From Cryomorphaceae bacterium (GTDB lineage: Bacteria > Bacteroidota > Bacteroidia > Flavobacteriales > Schleiferiaceae), in assembly GCA_013205365.1 (NCBI GenBank), contig JABMNC010000080.1, forward strand, positions 1 to 11,677: 11,677 bases of DNA. The letters are read 5' to 3'. Every line of letters begins with the position of its first letter. Positions within the stretch are counted from its first letter, which is position 1. Of this stretch, positions 6,459 to 11,677 are shown piece after piece. Both the position numbers and the translations under genes were made by a program. The notes under the pieces are model-generated. The model was given only the letters and a program-made list of their open reading frames with translations. It had not been told where the DNA came from and did not search any database.

Positions 6459-7190
6459 CTAAAGAGGGTCTGGACCGATTGACCACTCCAGTTCTTTGTG
6501 GCCCACCCATCGCAGGCCTCCACTTAGGAGCTCGAGCCCCAGCCGGCCGTCGGGAGACAGCAGGCGCGGAGTGGCCTGCAGGCGCTCGCCCGATACCTTA
6601 TCCTTAAAGGTGCCCAAAACCTGCCAGCCCATAAGGTGCGAGGTGTAGCGGTCCAGTACGTCCGGTGGCAGGGGGGCATCGAGTGCCTTAGACAGCATTT
6701 CGGCCGTTTGCTCCACCAAGCCGTCGAGGGAGAGTCCGGCCAAAAATGCGCAGCCCTCGGGCGCTGCGCTCACGTTCAAGCCCAAGCCCAAAAACCAGCG
6801 AGCGCATCGGCTTTGCTGCCAGTAGGCTTCAGTAAAAAATCCGCCAAGCTTAAGCCCATGGAGGTAGAGGTCGTTGGGCCACTTGAGCTGGGCCTTAAAG
6901 CCGAGCGACTGCAGCCACTCCACAACCACGAGGGAAGCCTGAGCATGGCGCACAAAAACGAAGGCCGAAGACCACTGCAGTTCAGGGCTCACAAGGGTCA
7001 ATAACAGGCTTGATCCCGGCACATCGGTCCAGGTTGTTCCCCCGCTGCCCTGACCTTGGCTTTGAGAATCTGCCGAAATGGCAGTCCATCCGAGGGGATT
7101 CCACTGCTCGGGATTGGCATGCGCCCAGGCTTGAGTAGACGGAACATTACCCAATACCACGTGCTTTATAGTGCTTCCTTGGCCAGACAT
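6459..7190 (-). CDS. birA: Biotin--[acetyl-CoA carboxylase] ligase, monofunctional, with altered biotin-binding loop
   Basis: A 243-residue ligase lacking the N-terminal DNA-binding domain of E. coli BirA, so it should only attach biotin (through biotinyl-AMP) to the carboxylase carrier protein and not regulate transcription. Motifs: N-V-P-S-T-Q-A-W (15-22), K-W-P-N-D (103-107), K-L-G-G-F-F-T-E (114-121), G-L-G-L-N-V (135-140) and a small C-terminal SH3-like domain. The usual G-R-G-R-x-G-R loop reads G-Q-G-S-G-G-T at 46-52, without its arginines. The ATG at 7190 was chosen over one at 7229 because a promoter-like box ends 4 bases before it and the N-terminus then begins just ahead of the domain. 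It is divergent from rsfS. The family assignment is firm; activity is less certain because of the loop. Confidence 0.88.
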   Translation of the reverse strand: MSGQGSTIKHVVLGNVPSTQAWAHANPEQWNPLGWTAISADSQSQGQGSGGTTWTDVPGSSLLLTLVSPELQWSSAFVFVRHAQASLVVVEWLQSLGFKAQLKWPNDLYLHGLKLGGFFTEAYWQQSRCARWFLGLGLNVSAAPEGCAFLAGLSLDGLVEQTAEMLSKALDAPLPPDVLDRYTSHLMGWQVLGTFKDKVSGERLQATPRLLSPDGRLGLELLSGGLRWVGHKELEWSIGPDPL

Positions 7191-7194
7191 CGGG

Positions 7195-7202
7195 CAAAAA
7201 TG
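7195..7202 (-). promoter_or_regulatory. Probable -7 box (CATTTTTG) for birA
   Basis: On the minus strand the bases read CATTTTTG, one mismatch from TAnnTTTG, and end 4 bases before the ATG at 7190. A TTTG on the same strand at 7221-7218 lies about 15 bp upstream, closer than usual for a -33 element. Confidence 0.45.
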
Positions 7203-7267
7203 CGAAGAATTCCGAGACAAATACGGCATGAAGTCTATTTGGCATTTTAATTGCCTTAGATGCCCGG

Positions 7268-7275
7268 TACTTTTG
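7268..7275 (+). promoter_or_regulatory. Bacteroidetes -7 box (TACTTTTG) for the rsfS-ftsH cluster
   Basis: TACTTTTG is a full TAnnTTTG match ending 4 bases before the rsfS ATG at 7280, again predicting an mRNA with almost no leader. Candidate upstream TTG/TTTG elements lie at 7251-7253 and 7238-7241, but their spacings (14 and 26 bp) are outside the usual range. Confidence 0.6.
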
Positions 7276-7279
7276 CTGC

Positions 7280-7666
7280 ATGAAAACTTCGTTTGCCCAA
7301 CTCCCTCCCACTGTACTCAGCGCCATAGAAGGCGTGAGCGATATTAAAGGTGAAAACCTTGTCTTACTGGACCTTCGCGGGCTCGACAACGCAGTGTGCG
7401 ACTTTTTTATTATTGCAGAAGCCCTCTCGGGAACGCAGGTTAACGCCATGGCCGAATCGGTTCGCAAGCGGGTCCGTGAAGAGGCCGACGACCGTCCCTG
7501 GCACGTGGAAGGCTCCCAGCAGTCGGAGTGGATTCTGATGGACTATGTGAGCACCGTGGTTCACCTCTTTCAGCGCGAAGCCCGCGCCTTTTATGACCTC
7601 GACGGCCTTTGGGCCGACGGTGTCAAGATTGAGTTGCCGAAACAATACCTTATTGATCCTGTTTAA
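7280..7666 (+). CDS. rsfS: Ribosome silencing factor RsfS
   Basis: A 128-residue member of the RsfS (Iojap/DUF143) family. These proteins bind ribosomal protein uL14 and block joining of the subunits, lowering translation when nutrients are short. Family features are visible: the N-terminal helix with A-I-E-G-V-S-D-I-K-G, L-D-L-R-G-L-D-N-A-V-C-D-F-F-I-I-A, the R-P-W-H-V-E-G segment and W-I-L-M-D-Y-V-S-T-V-V-H-L-F with a Y-D-L-D-G-L-W C-terminal part. Length is normal with a short C-terminal extension. It has its own promoter box and lies 7 nt upstream of ftsH, so the two are probably co-transcribed; this pairing is one I recall as common in Bacteroidetes. Confidence 0.95.
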   Translation: MKTSFAQLPPTVLSAIEGVSDIKGENLVLLDLRGLDNAVCDFFIIAEALSGTQVNAMAESVRKRVREEADDRPWHVEGSQQSEWILMDYVSTVVHLFQREARAFYDLDGLWADGVKIELPKQYLIDPV

Positions 7667-7673
7667 ATTTTAG

Positions 7674-9806
7674 ATGAGTAAAAAAAATACCGTACCCAAG
7701 CCGGGGCCAAGTCCCAAGGGTGGAAGTCCCAAGGGTGGGCTTCCCAAGTTCAACTTTAGCTGGATCTACATTGCCGTTTTTATCGGACTCCTCGCGCTGC
7801 AGTTCGCTCAAAGCAGGCTTGGCAACCAAACCATTCCTTCGAACTTTAACGACCTGAGCGAGCGCATCGAGCGCGGCCACGTCGATAGGGTTAAGGTGGT
7901 CAATGGCAAAGAAGTTTATGTTTTTGTCAACGCTGACAGTTTGGCAACCCTGAAGGAGTATGAAGAGCTCGCCAAAACCACGGTCGGCGATGCCGTTAAT
8001 GAGGGTCCGCACTTTGTTTTTGAAATGCCGGCAGAATCGTTTGACCGCGCCATGGAGCGTTTTTATGACCAGCGCCCCAACACCGCCGAGGTAAGTGTGG
8101 AGTACAAAGACGAGCCCAACTACTGGGGCGAAGCCTTGTCCTGGATCATGCCGCTCCTCATTTTTGCCGGGCTATGGTTCTTTTTAATGCGCCGCATGGG
8201 CGGAGGCGGTTCCGGCGGGCCTGGTGGCCAAATCTTCAACATCGGCAAGAGCCGTGCGCAGATGTTCGACGCCGACAGTGCGGTTAAAGTCACCTTTAAA
8301 GACGTTGCCGGCCTTGACGGGGCCAAAGACGAGGTTCTTGAAGTGGTAGACTTTCTCAAAAACCCCAAGAAATACACTGACCTGGGAGGCAAAATCCCTA
8401 AAGGAGTGCTGCTTAGTGGCCCTCCGGGGACTGGCAAAACATTGCTTGCCAAGGCTGTGGCAGGCGAAGCCCAAGTGCCATTCTTCTCTCTGAGTGGATC
8501 CGACTTCGTTGAAATGTTTGTTGGCGTTGGCGCAAGCCGAGTTCGTGACTTGTTTAAGCAAGCCAAGGAGAAGTCGCCGAGCATCATTTTTATCGACGAG
8601 ATTGATGCCATCGGGCGAGCCCGCGGCAAGAATGCATTCAGTGGCGGGAACGACGAGCGCGAAAACACCCTAAACCAACTTCTTACCGAGATGGATGGTT
8701 TCGGAACCAACGAACACGTTATTGTGATGGGTGCAACGAACCGCGCCGATATTTTGGACCGAGCGCTCATGCGTGCAGGCAGGTTTGACCGCATTATCTA
8801 TGTGGACCTTCCTGAGGTTAGCGAGCGTATTGAAATTTTTAAGGTCCACCTGCGCCCCCTCAAGCTGGGTGGCAATGTAGACGTTGAATTTCTCGCTCGC
8901 CAGACGCCAGGGTTCAGTGGTGCTGACATTGCCAACGTATGCAACGAAGCGGCGCTTGTCGCAGCGCGCAAAGACAAAAAAGTAATCGAAAAGCAGGACT
9001 TTCTCGACGCCGTAGACCGCATTGTAGGAGGGCTCGAGAAGAAATCCAAGATCATAACTCCTGAAGAGAAGGAGATCATCGCCTACCACGAGTCAGGCCA
9101 CGCCACCGTGAGCTGGCTCCTGGAGCACGCCTCGCCCCTGGTTAAGGTGACCATTGTTCCGCGCGGACGTTCCCTCGGTGCCGCCTGGTACCTCCCTGAG
9201 GAGCGCCAGCTGACCTCTAAGGAGCAGATGCTCGACGAGATGTGCGCCACTATGGGCGGACGGGCCGCTGAAGAAGTAGTCTTCGGACGCATCACCACGG
9301 GTGCCTTGAGCGACCTCGAGAAGGTTACCAAGCAAGCAAGAGCCATGGTTTCGGTCTACGGACTCAACGAGCGCTTGGGCAATATTACCTACTACGATTC
9401 CTCGGGTCAAAACGAATACCAATTTGATAAGCCCTATTCAGAGCGGACTGCAGAAATCATTGACGAAGAGATCAGCAAGCTCATTGAAGGCCAGTACGAA
9501 CGCGCCAAGGAATTGCTTCGCGGCAACCGCGACAAGCTCGAGGCCCTCGCTAAGGAACTGCTGAGCAAGGAGGTCATTTTTAGGGACAACCTCGTCGCAA
9601 TTTTTGGAGAGCGCATTTGGATGAGTCGAGAAGACCGCCTAAAAGCATTGGCTGAATCCACTGCTCCTGCTGAAGCCTTGGAGGCTGCAGAAGGCTCTGC
9701 GCCCAGCGAGGTCGAGATGCCGACCGAAGTTCCAGAAACGAGCGACGCAAAGCCTTCTCCTGAGGATCCTTTGTCTGCACCAGAGGGGCCCGAGAGCGGT
9801 TCTTGA
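7674..9806 (+). CDS. ftsH: ATP-dependent zinc metalloprotease FtsH
   Basis: A 710-residue membrane AAA+ protease that extracts and degrades membrane and unstable cytosolic proteins as a hexamer. Order: a Lys/Gly/Pro-rich N-terminus with a short S-P-K-G-G repeat (13-25), membrane helix 1 (~28-45), a periplasmic domain, membrane helix 2 (~154-172), a Gly-rich linker (176-185), Walker A G-P-P-G-T-G-K-T (249-256), Walker B I-I-F-I-D-E (304-309), the second region of homology ending R-A-G-R-F-D-R (367-373), and the zinc site H-E-S-G-H (472-476, with Ser in place of the common Ala) with Asp547 as the likely third ligand. The last ~50 residues are an acidic Pro/Glu/Ser-rich tail, probably disordered. 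The gene ends with tandem stops TGA TAA. It follows rsfS by 7 nt. Confidence 0.98.
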   Translation: MSKKNTVPKPGPSPKGGSPKGGLPKFNFSWIYIAVFIGLLALQFAQSRLGNQTIPSNFNDLSERIERGHVDRVKVVNGKEVYVFVNADSLATLKEYEELAKTTVGDAVNEGPHFVFEMPAESFDRAMERFYDQRPNTAEVSVEYKDEPNYWGEALSWIMPLLIFAGLWFFLMRRMGGGGSGGPGGQIFNIGKSRAQMFDADSAVKVTFKDVAGLDGAKDEVLEVVDFLKNPKKYTDLGGKIPKGVLLSGPPGTGKTLLAKAVAGEAQVPFFSLSGSDFVEMFVGVGASRVRDLFKQAKEKSPSIIFIDEIDAIGRARGKNAFSGGNDERENTLNQLLTEMDGFGTNEHVIVMGATNRADILDRALMRAGRFDRIIYVDLPEVSERIEIFKVHLRPLKLGGNVDVEFLARQTPGFSGADIANVCNEAALVAARKDKKVIEKQDFLDAVDRIVGGLEKKSKIITPEEKEIIAYHESGHATVSWLLEHASPLVKVTIVPRGRSLGAAWYLPEERQLTSKEQMLDEMCATMGGRAAEEVVFGRITTGALSDLEKVTKQARAMVSVYGLNERLGNITYYDSSGQNEYQFDKPYSERTAEIIDEEISKLIEGQYERAKELLRGNRDKLEALAKELLSKEVIFRDNLVAIFGERIWMSREDRLKALAESTAPAEALEAAEGSAPSEVEMPTEVPETSDAKPSPEDPLSAPEGPESGS

Positions 9807-9844
9807 TAAGTAGCGACTAGGTCGAGGCAGCCGAAGAATTTATA

Positions 9845-9858
9845 GTGTAATTTTACAC
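9845..9858. promoter_or_regulatory. 14-bp inverted repeat in front of the LUD gene
   Basis: GTGTAA-TT-TTACAC, two perfect 6-bp arms around TT, lies in the 55-bp gap after ftsH, ending 3 bases before the LUD ATG at 9862. It contains a weak promoter-like TAATTTTA (9848-9855, one mismatch to TAnnTTTG). It is too short and lacks a T-run to be a good terminator; it could be an operator overlapping a promoter. Chance is not excluded. Confidence 0.35.
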
Positions 9859-9861
9859 CCT

Positions 9862-10491
9862 ATGGCTGGCTGGCTTGGTAAATTCCTCACGATTCTCAGT
9901 GGCGCACCCCAATCGGGTGGCGAAGAGGTTTCGGACGCTAAAACCAATAATTTTCTAACCCGAGAAGACCCAGTTGACTTAGCCTTTGTGCGGCATTTTA
10001 CCAAGTCGGGCGGCTTGTTTCTCTACTGCGGAAGCGCCAACGAGGTCGTTGATAATTTAAAGGCCGTAGGGTCCGAGATTGGGCAAAAGCAATTTTTTGT
10101 TCCCGAGGCAAGCCTTCACGCTTGGTTCAAGCAGGCCGAGCTCAGTGTGGTGCACGACAACCCCCTCGAAGCCGACGCCATGGCCACCACCTGCCATGCT
10201 GCCTTGGCCCAAACCGGCGGGGTCATGATCACCGACGCCCAAACCCAGGGACTCAAATTTGCCCAACTTCCCTCGATTCACTTGGTTTTTGCCCGTGTTT
10301 CGCAGGTCTACAATAGCCTGTCTGACGGAATGTCGGCCATCAATAAATTTCACCGAGAGCACCGGCCCTTGAGCATTATCACGCTCAAAGGCAAGCGCGA
10401 CGAAGCCGTACTGCAAGCCAAGGTCGACCCCAACAAGGGTCGGGAGCTCTACTTTTTCTTGGTTGAAGATCACTTGTTCAACGAACTATGA
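9862..10491 (+). CDS. LUD-domain (LutC-like, DUF162) protein
   Basis: A 209-residue protein that I recognise as the LUD-domain protein found between ftsH and cdsA in many Bacteroidetes. LUD proteins include LutC, part of the LutABC L-lactate oxidation complex, but no lutA or lutB is seen nearby and the role of this stand-alone form is not known to me. Supporting features: F-T-K-S-G-G-L-F-L-Y-C near residue 50, an A-D-A-M-A-T-T-C-H-A-A-L-A-Q-T-G-G-V-M-I core (~105-125), L-V-F-A-R-V-S-Q-V and the C-terminal G-R-E-L-Y-F-F-L-V-E-D, the acidic end typical of the family. No signal peptide or membrane helix is seen, so it should be cytoplasmic. Its TGA overlaps the cdsA ATG (ATGA), indicating coupling to phospholipid synthesis genes. 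Confidence 0.82.
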   Translation: MAGWLGKFLTILSGAPQSGGEEVSDAKTNNFLTREDPVDLAFVRHFTKSGGLFLYCGSANEVVDNLKAVGSEIGQKQFFVPEASLHAWFKQAELSVVHDNPLEADAMATTCHAALAQTGGVMITDAQTQGLKFAQLPSIHLVFARVSQVYNSLSDGMSAINKFHREHRPLSIITLKGKRDEAVLQAKVDPNKGRELYFFLVEDHLFNEL

Positions 10492-11108
10492 TGCAGCGCA
10501 GCATCTGGGGCATCCTATATGCCCTGGTTATCGCCTTCGTCTGTACCGCATTCCCGTGGTCGCCTGGCCTTCTTTTTTTGCTGCTGCTCGGCGTTGCCCT
10601 TGAGGCACTGCGGCTGCCCGGACTCAGCCCTAAACTTCGGGCTGCAACCCTACTCTACATCTTTGCCAGCGCACTGGCAACTGGCTGGCTTTGGGGTATG
10701 GGCGGCGGAGATTCCCTGCTCGCAGTTTTTGTCTTGATCTGGCTTTCTGACTCGATGGCCTATGCCGGCGGGCGGCTGTTTGGCAAAACCCTAATGGCCC
10801 CGATTCTTTCTCCCAAAAAAACCTGGGAAGGCCTAATTACTGGGCTGATTTTTACCGTCGGAATCGGGTATGCCCTTCTGCATTATGCCCTTGATGTTTC
10901 CTTGAAACTCACGCTAATTATGACCGTCTCTGTAGCCGTCACGGCACCGATTGGCGACCTTATTGGGTCCTACCTCAAGCGCCAAGCTGGAGTTAAAGAC
11001 TCCGGAGTCTTTTTGCCAGGGCATGGCGGATTTCTCGACCGCCTCGACAGCTTTCTGCTCTCGAGTACCGTTCTGGTACTGCTGCTCATAGCCATGCAAA
11101 CCTTTTAA
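10488..11108 (+). CDS. cdsA: Phosphatidate cytidylyltransferase, unusually short
   Basis: A 206-residue integral membrane enzyme that makes CDP-diacylglycerol from phosphatidate and CTP. The family signature is complete at 161-187: S-Y-L-K-R, then K-D-S-G, P-G-H-G-G and D-R-L-D, which hold the metal and CTP ligands. The upstream I-W-L-S-D-S-M-A-Y-A-G-G-R (84-96) and S-P-K-K-T-W-E-G (108-115) are also standard. About five or six hydrophobic segments are visible. The protein is some 60 residues shorter than the usual ~265; the shortage lies between the first membrane segments and residue ~50, not in the catalytic half. Translation can start at ATG 10488 (4-nt overlap with the LUD gene) or at the next codon, ATG 10491. 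The gene precedes psd by 10 nt, and both act in phosphatidylethanolamine synthesis. Confidence 0.93.
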   Translation: MMQRSIWGILYALVIAFVCTAFPWSPGLLFLLLLGVALEALRLPGLSPKLRAATLLYIFASALATGWLWGMGGGDSLLAVFVLIWLSDSMAYAGGRLFGKTLMAPILSPKKTWEGLITGLIFTVGIGYALLHYALDVSLKLTLIMTVSVAVTAPIGDLIGSYLKRQAGVKDSGVFLPGHGGFLDRLDSFLLSSTVLVLLLIAMQTF

Positions 11109-11118
11109 TCCCATCGAT

Positions 11119-11677
11119 ATGCTTCACCGCGAAGGAACCAAAACCATTTTTATTAGCCTGCTCATCCTGGCCCTTCCCTACATCCTGCTCACCCAGCTCG
11201 AAGCTCCCCACTGGGCCGTCACCGCATACCTCGTCGCAGGTCTGGTGCTGCTGGGCTTGGTGCTACAGTTCTTCAGAAATCCGACCCGCCGTACCGCCGC
11301 TGAGTTGGGAGACGTAATCGCTCCGGCAGACGGAACCGTGGTGGTCATTGAAGACGTCGAGGAGCCCGAGTACTTCAAGGGGAAGCGCAAGCAAATAAGC
11401 ATTTTTATGTCGCCCCTGAACGTGCACGTCAACCGAGCACCGGTGAGCGGACGCACCGTTTTTACCAAGTACCACAAAGGCAAGTACTTGGTAGCATGGC
11501 ACCCCAAGTCAAGTACAGAAAACGAGCGCAGCACCCTGGTTTTTGAAACCCCCAGCCATGGCGAAGTTCTGATTCGGCAGATTGCGGGGGCAGTGGCCCG
11601 ACGAATAGCGGTCTATGTCAAGCCCGGCCAACCCGTATCGGTTGGCGAAGACGTAGGATTTATTCGTTTTGGCTCGC
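11119..11677 (+). CDS. psd: Phosphatidylserine decarboxylase proenzyme, 5' part
   Basis: The gene starts at ATG 11119 and runs off the window after 186 codons. Psd converts phosphatidylserine to phosphatidylethanolamine. This is the short form of the family (usually ~215-230 residues): two N-terminal membrane segments (~9-27 and 33-52), F-F-R-N-P-T-R (51-57), I-A-P-A-D-G-T-V (67-74, likely Asp71), I-S-I-F-M-S-P-L-N-V-H-V-N-R (93-106) and F-I-R-F-G-S at the window edge. That Gly-Ser is where the proenzyme normally cuts itself and the serine becomes the pyruvoyl group, so the window ends almost exactly at the catalytic site and ~30-40 residues are missing. It follows cdsA by 10 nt. I would expect pssA (phosphatidylserine synthase) nearby, but it is not in this window. 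Confidence 0.93.
   Translation, partial: MLHREGTKTIFISLLILALPYILLTQLEAPHWAVTAYLVAGLVLLGLVLQFFRNPTRRTAAELGDVIAPADGTVVVIEDVEEPEYFKGKRKQISIFMSPLNVHVNRAPVSGRTVFTKYHKGKYLVAWHPKSSTENERSTLVFETPSHGEVLIRQIAGAVARRIAVYVKPGQPVSVGEDVGFIRFGS

Noticed and set aside
7697..7750. Short repeat of cccaaggg-type units at the start of ftsH
   Set aside because: It only encodes a Ser-Pro-Lys-Gly-Gly repeat in the disordered N-terminus of FtsH; too short to call a DNA repeat element.
1..11677. Defence system, mobile element, CRISPR array, tRNA or rRNA
   Set aside because: I looked for repeats, transposase or integrase motifs and RNA gene signatures and saw none; nearly all bases are in recognised housekeeping genes.

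Overview
The window carries ordinary housekeeping genes of a Bacteroidota (Bacteroidetes) bacterium, probably from the Flavobacteriales side. Evidence for the phylum: a secreted protein with a type IX secretion (T9SS, Por) C-terminal sorting domain; TAnnTTTG promoter boxes of the Bacteroidetes type; no clear Shine-Dalgarno sequences; and a gene order (PASTA protein / Ddl / CoaD / NUDIX / PyrE, then BirA / RsfS / FtsH / LUD protein / CdsA / Psd) that I recall as typical of the phylum. The G+C content looks fairly high for the group. I cannot name a genus.

Layout. (1) 1-277 (+): 3' end of a long-chain acyl-CoA ligase. (2) 290-3869 (-): a tight three-gene operon read right to left: an orphan PASTA-domain membrane protein, a T9SS-exported protein and an RluD-type pseudouridine synthase, with overlaps of 13 and 4 nt. 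(3) 3907-5359 (+): D-Ala-D-Ala ligase and CoaD, overlapping by 32 nt. (4) 5317-5748 (-): a short NUDIX hydrolase whose 3' end overlaps coaD and whose ATG shares a CATG with the ATG of pyrE. (5) 5747-6400 (+): pyrE. (6) 6459-7190 (-): a monofunctional biotin-protein ligase. (7) 7280-11677 (+): rsfS, ftsH, a LUD-domain protein, a short cdsA and the 5' part of psd (cut by the window end), closely packed. No intergenic gap exceeds about 90 bp, so there is no unexplained long stretch. I see no rRNA, tRNA, CRISPR array, insertion sequence or phage gene.

How the genes work together. The left half mixes cell-wall functions (Ddl makes the D-Ala-D-Ala stem end; the PASTA protein may bind peptidoglycan) with CoA and pyrimidine synthesis. 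The right half joins ribosome silencing (RsfS), membrane proteolysis (FtsH) and phosphatidylethanolamine synthesis (CdsA makes CDP-diacylglycerol; Psd does the last step), with a LUD protein of unknown role between them.

I do not see a new defence or mobile system. The most interesting signals are at the level of gene starts. Five genes have a TAnnTTTG-like box ending only 4-5 nt before the ATG, which predicts leaderless mRNAs. Two divergent pairs are compressed to an extreme degree: PASTA/ddl with face-to-face boxes, and NUDIX/pyrE with overlapping start codons. Two enzymes also look altered: BirA lacks the arginines of its biotin-binding loop, and CdsA is unusually short.
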